64,000 nt of DNA from Hyphomicrobium sp. (GCF_003987855.1 NZ_RXIZ01000001.1:90933-154932), one strand, 5' to 3'. Positions 42,657 to 51,380 are shown, counted from the stretch's first letter. The notes: generated by a model not told the origin, from the letters alone. Numbers and translations are program-made.

Positions 42657-43223
42657 ATGTTCAAACAGCTGTTCGGTTTGGCTGCCATCTTGGTCTCGTT
42701 CTGCGCATCGGCTGGGGCAGAGGAACGATCCGCGTTTGGATTCGAATTCACCTCGATCGATGGCAAGCCGCTCCCGCTCAAGCAGTTTGAAGGGCGCGTG
42801 CTGCTCGTGGTGAACACCGCATCATTTTGTGGTTACACCCCCCAATATCAGGGCCTAGAGGAACTTTACAGCCGCTACCAGACACAGGGACTGACTGTCA
42901 TCGGCGTGCCGGCAAACGACTTCGGTCAGCAGGAACCGAAAAAGGAAGCCGAGATTAAGAAATTCTGTCAGGGCGCGTTCGGCGTGACGTTTCCCCTGAC
43001 GAGCAAGCAAGTGGTTGTCGGCGACGGCGCGCACCCGTTTTACCGATGGGCCGCCACGACGCTGGGCAAGGAGAACGTGCCTGCCTGGAATTTTCATAAG
43101 TATCTCGTTGCTCGCGGTGGGCATCTGATTGGTAGCTTCCGGTCGGAAGTTACCCCCGACAGCACCGAATTGCGGGGCGCTATCGAACGCGCGCTGTCCG
43201 ATAAAATGACCGCCGCTAAGTGA
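42657..43223 (+). CDS. Glutathione peroxidase family protein, exported
   Basis: A 188-residue peroxidase with a signal peptide (about 1-20), the catalytic Cys in VVNTASFCGYTPQY, GVPANDFGQQEP and AWNFHKYLV (Trp and Asn of the active tetrad). The Gln of the classic CNQFG motif is Asp here, as in the SNDFG-type subgroup. It removes hydroperoxides in the cell envelope, probably with thiols. ATG 42657 has GGGAGAG upstream. It heads an operon with the next two genes (GTGA overlap, then a 43-base gap). Confidence 0.88.
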   Translation: MFKQLFGLAAILVSFCASAGAEERSAFGFEFTSIDGKPLPLKQFEGRVLLVVNTASFCGYTPQYQGLEELYSRYQTQGLTVIGVPANDFGQQEPKKEAEIKKFCQGAFGVTFPLTSKQVVVGDGAHPFYRWAATTLGKENVPAWNFHKYLVARGGHLIGSFRSEVTPDSTELRGAIERALSDKMTAAK

Positions 43224-43732
43224 AATATCTTGCGCGCACGTGCGCCTTTTTGGCAGCTGCGGTCTTCGCCGGATCGGATGCCGCGGCCACCGGCCCGGCC
43301 CAGCAGATAGCGATCTCACCCATTATCGAAATGCAGGGCGACAACATCATCGCCTGCGGTCAACGCGTGCGTTTCGAACCATCCCATGTGCAAATCGATC
43401 TCGCGCTGAGGAAGGAGGACGCCCGGCCCCTGCTCGCGGTCATCGCGCATCAGGACGGCGAGAGGCTGGAGGGGCTCGCCCTTAAAACCGCGACGATCTC
43501 CGCTTCCGATATTTTTGGCCACGAAATCATCTTGCCCGATGGGGGAGTTAAGCGCGTTGCCGCGCCGACGAGCGATAAGGCCACGGTGTTTCTGCGGGAA
43601 TATTTCGTGTCGGGCTTCGAGCTTGGGCTCCGCGCCAGCGATGGCAAAACCATCGAACTCCAGCTGGATGGTCCGAGCCCGAATTCGGTGCGTGCCGCGT
43701 ACCTCAACTGCGCGGGAGACTTCTTCCGATGA
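43220..43732 (+). CDS. Exported hypothetical protein
   Basis: A 170-residue protein with a signal peptide (about 1-24) and two later cysteines (IIACGQRV and YLNCAGDF) that could form a disulfide. I recognise no domain. GTG 43220 overlaps the peroxidase stop (GTGA). Its place between a peroxidase and a photolyase suggests an envelope stress role, by context only. Confidence 0.7.
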   Translation: MKYLARTCAFLAAAVFAGSDAAATGPAQQIAISPIIEMQGDNIIACGQRVRFEPSHVQIDLALRKEDARPLLAVIAHQDGERLEGLALKTATISASDIFGHEIILPDGGVKRVAAPTSDKATVFLREYFVSGFELGLRASDGKTIELQLDGPSPNSVRAAYLNCAGDFFR

Positions 43733-43775
43733 TTTTCAGGCTGCTTCGCCTTCGATTTCGTACGCGCGGAGAAGC

Positions 43776-45341
43776 ATGACGGTAACCCTGCGCCTCGTAT
43801 TGGGCGATCAGCTGAGCGAGACGATCGCATCGCTCCGCGGTATCGATGCCGCAAACGACGTCGTCTTGATGGCCGAAGTCAAGGCAGAGGGCACGTACGT
43901 TCCGCATCATCCGCAGAAGCTCGTGTTCTTCCTCGCGGCAATGCGATGCTTCGCCCAGTCGCTGCGATCGCGCGGCATCCGCGTCCGCTACGTGACGCTC
44001 GATGACGCGCAGAATACGCATACTCTCATTGGCGAAGTGCGCCGCGCTGTCCACGAGGAAAAGCCGCGCCGTGTGCTAGCGACATGGCCCGGCGAATGGC
44101 GGGTCTTGGACATGCTCACCAAGCTCAAGGCCAGCTTGCATATCCCGTTCGACCTTTTGGAGGACGACCGGTACTTCTGCAGCTTGCCCCAATTTCGCGA
44201 GTGGGCGGGAAACCGCAAGCAATTGCGGATGGAATACTTCTACCGTGAAATGCGCCAGAAGACCGGCCTCCTGATGCGCGGGGTCAAAACACCCGATGGC
44301 GGCCGATGGAATTTCGACGCCTCCAATCGGGAGCCGTTCGCCGGTGGACCGCTTGCCTTGCCCGAAGCACCCCGTGCGCACCACAAGGCGAACACAGCAG
44401 AAGCCGTCGAAACCGTGAAAGAAGCGGTTGCCCGTCACTTCCCCAACCACTTCGGATCGATCGAAGATTTCCGCTGGGCCGTCGACCGCGAGGGAGCGCT
44501 GCGCGCTCTCGACCATTTCATATCCGATCGCCTGCCCGAATTCGGGCGCTATCAGGACGCGATGGTCACCGGATCCGACACGATGTTCCACTCCCTGCTC
44601 TCGCCCTATCTCAATGTCGGCCTGCTTGGCCCCGAGGAAGTCTGCCGCGCCGCCGAGTCCGCCTATCGCGACGGCCGCGCGCCGATCGAATCCGTCGAAG
44701 GCTTCATTCGTCAGATCCTGGGCTGGCGCGAATATGTTCGCGGCATCTACTGGTTGTTTATGCCCGACTACGCCAAGCACAACTTCTTTCACGCCCGGCG
44801 CCGGCTTCCCGACTTCTATTGGGACGAGACGAAGACTGAGATGGCCTGCCTTCGCGAATGTATCGGCGCGACGCGGCGCAATGCCTACGCACACCACATT
44901 CAGCGTCTCATGGTGACGGGAAACTTCGCGCTGCTCTCCGGCGTGCACGTCAAGGAAGTGACCGATTGGTACCTGTCGGTATATGCCGACGCCGTTGAAT
45001 GGGTCGAATTGCCCAATACGCTCGGCATGTCCCTGTTTGCCGACGGCGGGCTGATGGCGAGCAAACCGTACGCCGCTGGCGGGCGTTACATCGACAAGAT
45101 GAGCGATTACTGCACGAATTGCCGTTACCGGCCGGACCGTAGAACAGGAGAAAACGCCTGTCCCTTCACGATGCTGTATTGGGATTTCATGATCCGAAAT
45201 TCCGGTCAGCTCGCCATGATCGCCCGCTTGAAACCCATCCTCGCTCAGATCAAAACGATGTCTCTCGCGACGCGTGCTGAAATCCAATCACAAGCTCAGG
45301 AGTTTCTCGACCGCGTCGCGCCGGTTATGAAGAGCGGATAG
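43776..45341 (+). CDS. Fe-S photolyase/cryptochrome (PhrB/CryB type)
   Basis: A 521-residue member of the bacterial Fe-S cryptochrome/(6-4) photolyase group: the N-terminal LRLVLGDQLSETIASLRG, central GSIEDFRWAVDREGALRAL, antenna- and FAD-domain segments EGFIRQILGWREYVRGIYW and YAHHIQRLMVTGNFALL. Four C-terminal cysteines (in MACLREC and YCTNCRYRPD...NACPF) fit the [4Fe-4S] ligands. Relatives repair (6-4) photoproducts or act as blue-light regulators (Rhodobacter CryB). ATG 43776 has GGAGAAG upstream; a longer open frame starts inside the previous gene. Confidence 0.9.
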   Translation: MTVTLRLVLGDQLSETIASLRGIDAANDVVLMAEVKAEGTYVPHHPQKLVFFLAAMRCFAQSLRSRGIRVRYVTLDDAQNTHTLIGEVRRAVHEEKPRRVLATWPGEWRVLDMLTKLKASLHIPFDLLEDDRYFCSLPQFREWAGNRKQLRMEYFYREMRQKTGLLMRGVKTPDGGRWNFDASNREPFAGGPLALPEAPRAHHKANTAEAVETVKEAVARHFPNHFGSIEDFRWAVDREGALRALDHFISDRLPEFGRYQDAMVTGSDTMFHSLLSPYLNVGLLGPEEVCRAAESAYRDGRAPIESVEGFIRQILGWREYVRGIYWLFMPDYAKHNFFHARRRLPDFYWDETKTEMACLRECIGATRRNAYAHHIQRLMVTGNFALLSGVHVKEVTDWYLSVYADAVEWVELPNTLGMSLFADGGLMASKPYAAGGRYIDKMSDYCTNCRYRPDRRTGENACPFTMLYWDFMIRNSGQLAMIARLKPILAQIKTMSLATRAEIQSQAQEFLDRVAPVMKSG

Positions 45342-45390
45342 AAAGGCTCCACTGAACTTGGCTTCGTCCGGCCTTCAGCCCGATCGACCC

Positions 45391-45834
45391 ATGATCCAAT
45401 CCGCCTTATCCCTCGTATTTCATGTTTGGAGGCCAGCGCATGTCCGTTATCGCCGGGTAATTACCTTCCTCGTGGTCTTTGGTGCGATGGACGCCGTTTG
45501 GCTCAGCATCATGGTGCCGCGCATATACCTTCCGACCATCGGCGACATGGCAGCGAGCCCGATGCGGATTCTTCCCGCGATAATCTTTTATCTGCTTTAC
45601 GCGGCAGGGGCGCTTTTCTTCACGTCGGCGCGCGCCGAACAGACCGGGGCCGCGTTCGTCTACGGTGTACTCTTCGGAGCCGTTGCTTACGCGACCTACG
45701 ACCTCACGAACTACGCCACGCTGCGCAACTGGAATTTGTCCCTCACGCTCATCGATATGTTTTGGGGCGCCACTGCGACCGGCGTCGCCGCAACGGCCGC
45801 CTACATGGTCATGCGCTATGTTGCAGAGCGGTAG
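45391..45834 (+). CDS. DUF2177 membrane protein; 5' end apparently frameshifted
   Basis: A four-helix DUF2177 protein (VFGAMDAVWLSIM, YDLTNYATLRNWNL, TLIDMFWGAT). Open frames start at ATG 45391 or TTG 45358, neither with a ribosome site. GGAGG (45428-45432) followed 7 bases later by ATG 45440 is the best start, but that frame stops after six codons; adding one base near 45,453 would join it to the DUF2177 frame as MSVIA(R)VITF. The ECF-type promoter at 45392 overlaps ATG 45391, which also argues for 45440. Either a real frameshift or a sequence error. RSP-type homologues occur near CryB genes in Rhodobacter. Confidence 0.72.
   Translation: MIQSALSLVFHVWRPAHVRYRRVITFLVVFGAMDAVWLSIMVPRIYLPTIGDMAASPMRILPAIIFYLLYAAGALFFTSARAEQTGAAFVYGVLFGAVAYATYDLTNYATLRNWNLSLTLIDMFWGATATGVAATAAYMVMRYVAER
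45392..45420 (+). promoter_or_regulatory. ECF-type (RpoE/ChrR-like) promoter 2
   Basis: TGATCC (45392-45397), 16 bases, then CGTATTT (45414-45420). GGAGG and ATG 45440 follow at a spacing normal for a short leader. Confidence 0.65.
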
Positions 45835-45942
45835 GTGATCGCGAAAGCGACCATTGAACGCGATTAAATAGCCTCGGGCGCGCTTCTAGCGCGTGCCTTG
45901 GGGAAAAAGTCCATTCGGAACCGATCTTTAGATAGATTTCGG

Positions 45943-45971
45943 TGATCCGATGCCCTTTGCGCGTCGTAGAA
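45943..45971 (+). promoter_or_regulatory. ECF-type (RpoE/ChrR-like) promoter 3
   Basis: TGATCC (45943-45948), 16 bases, then CGTAGAA (45965-45971), close to the TGATC/TAAGA type of RpoE promoter. The flavoprotein ATG is 39 bases after the CGT. Confidence 0.75.
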
Positions 45972-46003
45972 CATCATCAGGGCGTAAAGGGGGGCGCGTA
46001 TCG

Positions 46004-47344
46004 ATGTCACGAGCAGCGGCACCGCTCAAAATAGCAATCATCGGCAGTGGCATAGCCGGCATCTCTGCGGCCTGGCTTTTGAGCCGCCGCCACGACGTTA
46101 CAGTGTTCGAGAAGGACGCCCGGCTCGGCGGGCACGTGAATACCGTTCCCGTCCCTGACCTGCCTCAGACCTGTTTTGTCGACACCGGGTTCATCGTTTA
46201 CAACGAGCCAGCGTATCCGAACCTCACGGCACTGTTCAAGCACCTCTCGGTTCCAACGCAGCCGGCCGACATGTCTCTGGCTGTTTCCCTTCCCCGCAGC
46301 GATCTCGAATATTCCGGCACCAGTTTGCTTGGCCTCTTCGCGCGAGGCAGGAATGTGGTGAGCCCGCGATTTTGGTCGATGCTGCGGGACCTCGTCCGAT
46401 TTTACCGCGAGGCCTCGCGTGATGCCGGTTCGCTCGATGCATCGATAACGCTTGGCGACTACCTCCGCCGGAACCACTATGGCCCGGCATTCATCGACGA
46501 CCACCTCTTGCCGATGGCGAGCGCGATCTGGTCGGCGCCCGTTTCGTCGATCCTCGACTACCCGGCGCGGAGCTTCATCAACTTCAACGTCAACCATGGT
46601 CTGCTGAAGCTTACAGGCCGCCCTATTTGGCGGACGGTGACGGGCGGGTCGCGAAACTACCTCGACGCCATCACCGCCTCGTTCCGCAGCAGCCTCTATC
46701 CTGGCAGGGCAGCTGTAGCGGTCATCGGCTCGGACGACGGCGCTCGCGTTGTCGATGCCGGTGGCGAGACAAGTTCCTTCGACCACGTCGTCCTTGCCAC
46801 GCACGCAGATCAGGCCCTGGCTTTGCTGCGCAATCCCGACGCATCGGCAAGGAAATTGCTCGGCGCCTTCCGCTACAGCGACAATCGCGCGGTCCTGCAT
46901 TCAGACCCCACATTGATGCCGAGACGGCGCCGGGTGTGGGCAAGCTGGAATTTCATCGGCTCAGCCGACGTGCAAAGCCCCCCCACCGTGACATACTGGA
47001 TGAACCGCTTGCAAAGTCTTCCCCAAAGAAGACAATTCTTTCTGACACTGAACCCCTCTACGGCGCCGCGGGCAACCGTATATGAAACAGAATATTCGCA
47101 TCCATTGTTCGATAGCGCCGCTCTGGCCGCTCAGCAGTCGTTATGGGGAATACAAGGCCAGAACGGCCTGTGGTACTGCGGGTCCTACTTCGGATCGGGC
47201 TTTCATGAGGACGCCTTGCAGTCCGGGCTCGCCGTCGCCGAGGCGATCGATCCGCTCTGCCGTAGGCCTTGGAGCGTACCCGATGAATCCGGACGCATCG
47301 TCATGCGCTCTCCGAACGCCGCCGATAACAGGATAGCTGCATGA
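46004..47344 (+). CDS. FAD-dependent amine-oxidase-like oxidoreductase
   Basis: A 446-residue NAD/FAD-fold protein with KIAIIGSGIAGISAAWLLSRR, FEKDARLGGHVNTV and the C-terminal GSYFGSGFHEDALQSG. Such proteins precede DUF1365 and a cyclopropane-synthase-like gene in many bacteria and belong to the singlet-oxygen (RpoE/ChrR) regulon in Rhodobacter, where the group is tied to modified membrane fatty acids. ATG 46004 has a G-rich ribosome site; an earlier ATG (45950) would overlap the promoter. The stop overlaps the next start (ATGA). Confidence 0.86.
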   Translation: MSRAAAPLKIAIIGSGIAGISAAWLLSRRHDVTVFEKDARLGGHVNTVPVPDLPQTCFVDTGFIVYNEPAYPNLTALFKHLSVPTQPADMSLAVSLPRSDLEYSGTSLLGLFARGRNVVSPRFWSMLRDLVRFYREASRDAGSLDASITLGDYLRRNHYGPAFIDDHLLPMASAIWSAPVSSILDYPARSFINFNVNHGLLKLTGRPIWRTVTGGSRNYLDAITASFRSSLYPGRAAVAVIGSDDGARVVDAGGETSSFDHVVLATHADQALALLRNPDASARKLLGAFRYSDNRAVLHSDPTLMPRRRRVWASWNFIGSADVQSPPTVTYWMNRLQSLPQRRQFFLTLNPSTAPRATVYETEYSHPLFDSAALAAQQSLWGIQGQNGLWYCGSYFGSGFHEDALQSGLAVAEAIDPLCRRPWSVPDESGRIVMRSPNAADNRIAA

Positions 47345-48084
47345 GTCTCCACTCCTGCCTATATCTTGGAAACGTCGTGCACCGCCGCCTCCGGCCGAAG
47401 ACGCATGTGCTGCGCTACCGCGTTTTTTGGCTGCTCGTCGATTTGGACGAGATCGAGAAGCTCGCCGGTCGATTTTGGCTGTTCTCGCACAACCGCTTCA
47501 ACGCCATCAGCTTCTACGATGACGATCACGGCTCCGCTGGCGGTCAACTCCGCGCCCAAGTCGAAGGATTGGTCCGTGCCGCGCAGTTGCCCGGCGGCGG
47601 CCCGATCATGCTTCTGACGATGCCGCGCATCTTCAACTACGTGTTCAATCCGCTCAGCGTCTATTTCTGCCACGATCCAAACGGGACGCTCTCGGCAATC
47701 GTCTATGAGGTCCACAACACCTTCGGCGAGCGTCATTGGTATGTGCTTCCCGCGACGTCGGAAAACGGCCATATAGATCACGAGACGGATAAGGCCTTCT
47801 ACGTTTCGCCGTTCCTGGACATGAAAATGCGCTATGCGTTTCGCGTCTTTCCACCGGCACACAATGTGCGTGTCGCCATTCGCGGCTTCGATTCTCTCGG
47901 AGGTATCATCTCGACCGCGCTGAACGGTCAGCGCCAGGAATTGACCGATTTCGCGCTGCTCATGGCGCTTCTGAAATTCCCGTTTCTAACTCTCAAAGTG
48001 ACGGCAGCCATTCACTGGCACGCGCTTCTCCTTTGGCTAAAGGGAATAAGGGTTCGCGCCCATCAACCGCGTCCCGCCCAATAG
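47341..48084 (+). CDS. DUF1365 family protein
   Basis: A 247-residue protein with the DUF1365 features: HRRLRPKTHVLRYRVFWL at the start, LLTMPRIFNYVFNPLSVYF and YEVHNTFGERHWYVL. The biochemical role is not settled; it is found almost always between the flavoprotein and the cyclopropane-synthase-like gene, as here, suggesting a shared lipid-modifying pathway. ATGA overlap upstream; 24 bases to the next gene. Confidence 0.9.
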   Translation: MSLHSCLYLGNVVHRRLRPKTHVLRYRVFWLLVDLDEIEKLAGRFWLFSHNRFNAISFYDDDHGSAGGQLRAQVEGLVRAAQLPGGGPIMLLTMPRIFNYVFNPLSVYFCHDPNGTLSAIVYEVHNTFGERHWYVLPATSENGHIDHETDKAFYVSPFLDMKMRYAFRVFPPAHNVRVAIRGFDSLGGIISTALNGQRQELTDFALLMALLKFPFLTLKVTAAIHWHALLLWLKGIRVRAHQPRPAQ

Positions 48085-48108
48085 CAGCATCGATGCGGAT
48101 AGAAGTTG

Positions 48109-49314
48109 ATGAATGTCCTGACAACGCCTCTTTCGATCACCGACAACCTCCGGCGACGCTTCTTCGCGACTGTCGCAAGGGGAATTCCCTTGCTCGTCGC
48201 CGGAGAACTGATCGTTCGTCTTCCGGACGGCACAGAGATCCGCCGCGGCGGCAGAGCGCCGGGGCCGCATGCTGAGATCGAGTTTCATTCCTGGCGCGCG
48301 ATCCGCCGCATCGTCGTCGACGGCGAAGATGGCTTCGCCGACAGCTACCTCGCTGGAGAATGGTCGTCACCCGATTTGCTCCAGGTATTGGAACTCGCCA
48401 TGTGCCACGAGAGCGCCGTCGCGCGCCGCGGCGAGAGTTCGTGGCTAACGCTCGCTGTCAACAGGCTCCGGCATCGCGCCAGAAGCAACACGCCTCGCGG
48501 AAGCCGCAGAAACATCGCCGCGCACTACGACCTGGGTAATGCGTTCTACGGCGCATGGCTGGATGCCAGCATGAGTTATTCGTCCGGACTATATGCGCCC
48601 GGCGATACGTTGGAGCAGGCCCAAGACCGCAAACTCGATCGGATCATGGATCTCTTGGATCTCGGTGGTGGCGCCCGCGTGCTGGAAATTGGCTGCGGCT
48701 GGGGTGCACTTGCCGAACGCCTCGCGCGTCAAGGGGCCCACGTGACGGGAATTACCCTCTCCTCGGAGCAACTCGCCTTCACGCAATCGCGACTGGCCGC
48801 TGCCCATCCTTCCGCGTCGGCCGACATCAGGCTCGAGGACTATCGCGTCGTCGACGGCAGGTACGATCGTATTGTATCGATCGAAATGCTCGAGGCCGTC
48901 GGTGAACGCTACTGGCCTACGTATTTCCGCAAACTTCGGACTTGCCTCGTGGACGGCGGCATCGCGGTTCTGCAGGCGATAACAATCGACGAAAAGCGGT
49001 TCGAGGACTACCGGAGACGTCCAGACTTCATCCAGCGATACATCTTCCCCGGTGGAATGCTCCCGACCAAAGCTAAAATCGAGGCTTACGCTGCCCAAGC
49101 CGGACTGACGCTCGTCCATCGCCAGGACTTCGGCATGAGCTACGCGCAAACCCTCGCCTCTTGGCGGCACCGGTTCCTCGCGGCATGGCCGAGCATAGAG
49201 GCCATGGGCTTCGACAAGCGCTTCAAGCGCATGTGGGAATATTACCTGGCTTACTGCGAGACAGGATTTCGCACCGGCAGCGTTGACGTGAGCCTTTTCA
49301 AGTTGTCGGGCTGA
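48109..49314 (+). CDS. Cyclopropane-fatty-acyl-phospholipid synthase-like methyltransferase
   Basis: A 401-residue member of the CFA synthase family with VLEIGCGWGALAERLA (SAM motif), the acidic AHYDLGNAFYGAWLD and LEQAQDRKLD segments and YIFPGGMLPT. It methylates unsaturated acyl chains of membrane phospholipids; in Rhodobacter, relatives in this gene set are needed for furan-type fatty acids that scavenge reactive oxygen. I chose ATG 48109; the ribosome site is weak. It is the third gene of the operon. Confidence 0.9.
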   Translation: MNVLTTPLSITDNLRRRFFATVARGIPLLVAGELIVRLPDGTEIRRGGRAPGPHAEIEFHSWRAIRRIVVDGEDGFADSYLAGEWSSPDLLQVLELAMCHESAVARRGESSWLTLAVNRLRHRARSNTPRGSRRNIAAHYDLGNAFYGAWLDASMSYSSGLYAPGDTLEQAQDRKLDRIMDLLDLGGGARVLEIGCGWGALAERLARQGAHVTGITLSSEQLAFTQSRLAAAHPSASADIRLEDYRVVDGRYDRIVSIEMLEAVGERYWPTYFRKLRTCLVDGGIAVLQAITIDEKRFEDYRRRPDFIQRYIFPGGMLPTKAKIEAYAAQAGLTLVHRQDFGMSYAQTLASWRHRFLAAWPSIEAMGFDKRFKRMWEYYLAYCETGFRTGSVDVSLFKLSG

Positions 49315-49321
49315 CGACACC

Positions 49322-50110
49322 CTACTTCCTGGGCCCAGGAAAGAAAGCGTTCGTCCGGCGCTGGTAATCGCGGAAGGCATCCCCGCGCGTCCTCAGCATG
49401 TGCTCTTCGAGCGGCGGTATTCCCGATATGTGCACAAGCAGCCAGTAAATAGTTGCTGGCCCCGCCAGAGCGAGCCAGCCCCAGGGCTCGTTGAGCGAAA
49501 CGGCGAGAAGCGGATACGCGCACCAGCTTAGGAATTCGAAGAAATAATTTGGATGCCGCGAATAGCGCCATAACCCGATGTCGCAAACGCCGTTGCGTTC
49601 GCCTCTGCCACGATAGCGTCGAAGCTGATCGTCCGCGACGGCCTCGCCAATCAACGCAACGGCCATCACCGCCACCGCAAGCACATCGACCCACCGCCAC
49701 AACGCTTGCGGATTGAGGGCGGCAAGAACGATGGATAACACGAGGGGAAGTCCGGCCCAGGCTTGATATTGTAGAAACCAGAACATTTGCCGCGGCGCGT
49801 CCTGGCCCCAATCGGAAATGAGCGCGGCATAGCGCGGGTCGTCTGCTTTTCCCCGCGTGCGCTGCCCAAGATGCACACCGAGCCGCAACGACCAGAGCGC
49901 AGCGAAGGCCGCCACCAACACCGCCCGAGGCGACAAGTCAGCAAACCAAAGGGCGCCTGCCACGCCTGTGATGCCGCATGACAAACTCCATGCGGTATCC
50001 ACCCAGCCCGAGTTACGCGTCCGAAGCCACGCGAGCCAGGCCAGCGTCATGAATAGCGTGAGCGATACGAAGATGTAGCCGACAATTAAGAGGAACGTTT
50101 GCCAAGTCAT
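49322..50110 (-). CDS. DUF1295 membrane protein (steroid-reductase-like)
   Basis: A 262-residue membrane protein with about six helices and the DUF1295 signature WRYSRHPNYFFEFLSWCAYP followed by HISGIPPLEEHMLRTRGDAF. It belongs to the steroid-5-alpha-reductase/ICMT-like fold; the substrate is unknown but probably a lipid. ATG 50110 is used because GGAG lies 5 bases upstream. It follows the MAPEG gene by 28 bases and converges with the CFA-type gene (7-base gap). Confidence 0.88.
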   Translation of the reverse strand: MTWQTFLLIVGYIFVSLTLFMTLAWLAWLRTRNSGWVDTAWSLSCGITGVAGALWFADLSPRAVLVAAFAALWSLRLGVHLGQRTRGKADDPRYAALISDWGQDAPRQMFWFLQYQAWAGLPLVLSIVLAALNPQALWRWVDVLAVAVMAVALIGEAVADDQLRRYRGRGERNGVCDIGLWRYSRHPNYFFEFLSWCAYPLLAVSLNEPWGWLALAGPATIYWLLVHISGIPPLEEHMLRTRGDAFRDYQRRTNAFFPGPRK

Positions 50111-50138
50111 GCCGGCTCCGTTGCGCGTTCGAACGCCG

Positions 50139-50534
50139 CTACACAAACCTGATAGCCAGAAGGATCAAGACGAGCATCCCGAGACAGCTCAGCGTCACCC
50201 CGAGCCCGATAACGCGGGGCGTCATCCAGCGATTTCGCGTTTCGGCGACAAGCAACCCATAGGCATGGCTCAACCGCCCAACGACAAACGCCACCCCAAG
50301 GCCGTGGACGGCCCAGACGGCCAAGCCTTGCAGTTCCGCCATCAAAAGGAGGAGCAGAAAGAACGGCGCATATTCGGCAAAGTTTGCGTGCGCACGTATG
50401 CGTGCCTTCATATCGGCGACATCGCCGTCTCCGAGCGCGACGCTGTGCGTCCTGCGGCCGCGAATGACATTGATCGTGAGGAACATGTAAAGCGCGGCGA
50501 GGAGCGCTGCATAGAGAGATGTCGCAAGTGCCAT
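50139..50534 (-). CDS. MAPEG family membrane protein
   Basis: A 131-residue MAPEG-like protein with four helices and the conserved VIRGRRTHSVALGDGD and RIRAHANFAEYAPFFLLLL segments. Members handle lipid peroxides or eicosanoid-like substrates in the membrane. An ATG at 50558 is in frame, but 50534 fits the distance from the ECF-type promoter (37 bases after CGT, like the others) and begins with the first helix. It is co-transcribed with the DUF1295 gene. Confidence 0.88.
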   Translation of the reverse strand: MALATSLYAALLAALYMFLTINVIRGRRTHSVALGDGDVADMKARIRAHANFAEYAPFFLLLLLMAELQGLAVWAVHGLGVAFVVGRLSHAYGLLVAETRNRWMTPRVIGLGVTLSCLGMLVLILLAIRFV

Positions 50535-50564
50535 CTGATCCGCCCGCAAAACATCCATGCGTCA

Positions 50565-50593
50565 CAATACGTTGAATCGAAAGGCTTGGATCA
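50565..50593 (-). promoter_or_regulatory. ECF-type (RpoE/ChrR-like) promoter 4
   Basis: On the minus strand TGATCC (50593-50588), 16 bases, then CGTATTG (50571-50565), ahead of the MAPEG-DUF1295 pair. The TGA of the box is also the stop codon of the heme oxygenase gene. Confidence 0.65.
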
Positions 50594-51193
50594 GGGCGCG
50601 TCGTCCAGCATGAACTGCTCGAAGGCAGCAGTCGCACCCGCAATGACGATTTCGGGATTGGCCTGCGCCGGGGCCGACGCTTCAAGTCTCGCCAGGAACG
50701 TCTGCCAAAGGGGCTTACCGTGACCGTGCGACAGGTAGCTCGTCGGCCCGCTGAAGCCGGACAGTCCACGCAGGATCATCCGAGCGCCAAGCCGCGATCC
50801 TTCGAGCACATAGAGAGTGCCGAGCTGATACGCTTCATCCCGCAGCAACGCTTGATCCGCAACGGGACGCGGCTCAGGAACGGCGAGCCCCAGCGCTTCC
50901 AGGTCGGCAATCAAAGCCGACGATCGCGCACGATCGGGCCAATCAGGCATAACCTGCGCCACACCGGCCGCCTCGAGTTCTCGTTCCAGCGGCAACAACG
51001 CCGCAGCGCTCGCGAGGAGAAACTGCCCATACCCCTCGTCGCCGGATCGCAGATGCTGTTCCATCGAGCGATCGAGCCGCGCATGCAGCGCCGACGTCGA
51101 CGTGCGAAGCCGATCACGAAGCGTCAGGCGCTCACCTAATCCCGGCCGGAATACTTCGCTCACCAATTCACCCCCGATCGCAATTCGAACCAT
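50591..51193 (-). CDS. bphO: Biliverdin-producing heme oxygenase
   Basis: Opens haem to biliverdin, the chromophore of bacteriophytochromes. The 200-residue product has the proximal His37 in TSTSALHARLD and the distal-helix segment YQLGTLYVLEGSRLGARMILR typical of BphO-type heme oxygenases. The start at 51193 has a weak ribosome site; the first about 20 residues are unconserved. It lies about 20 kb from bphP with no promoter motif shared with it. The only phytochrome in the window is at 28.5 kb. Confidence 0.88.
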   Translation of the reverse strand: MVRIAIGGELVSEVFRPGLGERLTLRDRLRTSTSALHARLDRSMEQHLRSGDEGYGQFLLASAAALLPLERELEAAGVAQVMPDWPDRARSSALIADLEALGLAVPEPRPVADQALLRDEAYQLGTLYVLEGSRLGARMILRGLSGFSGPTSYLSHGHGKPLWQTFLARLEASAPAQANPEIVIAGATAAFEQFMLDDAP

Positions 51194-51380
51194 TCTCTAC
51201 GCTCGCTCGGCAACCGTAAAGGATCGAATTTTGGCTAAGTTGAGGGGCGCTCGAAAACCATGTTTAAGCCCAATGCACGGCCCGGCAGCCGAACTCGGTG
51301 ATTACGCCGTGCCGCATTGCTGGTAAGTTCCTACGGGCAACATGCCGTGCCCAGTTCTCCTGCCTGCCAAAGGAGCCGCA

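Noticed and set aside
45398-45500. ATG 45391 or TTG 45358 as the confident start of the DUF2177 gene.
   Set aside because: No ribosome site and overlap with the ECF-type promoter; used only as a placeholder for the coordinates.
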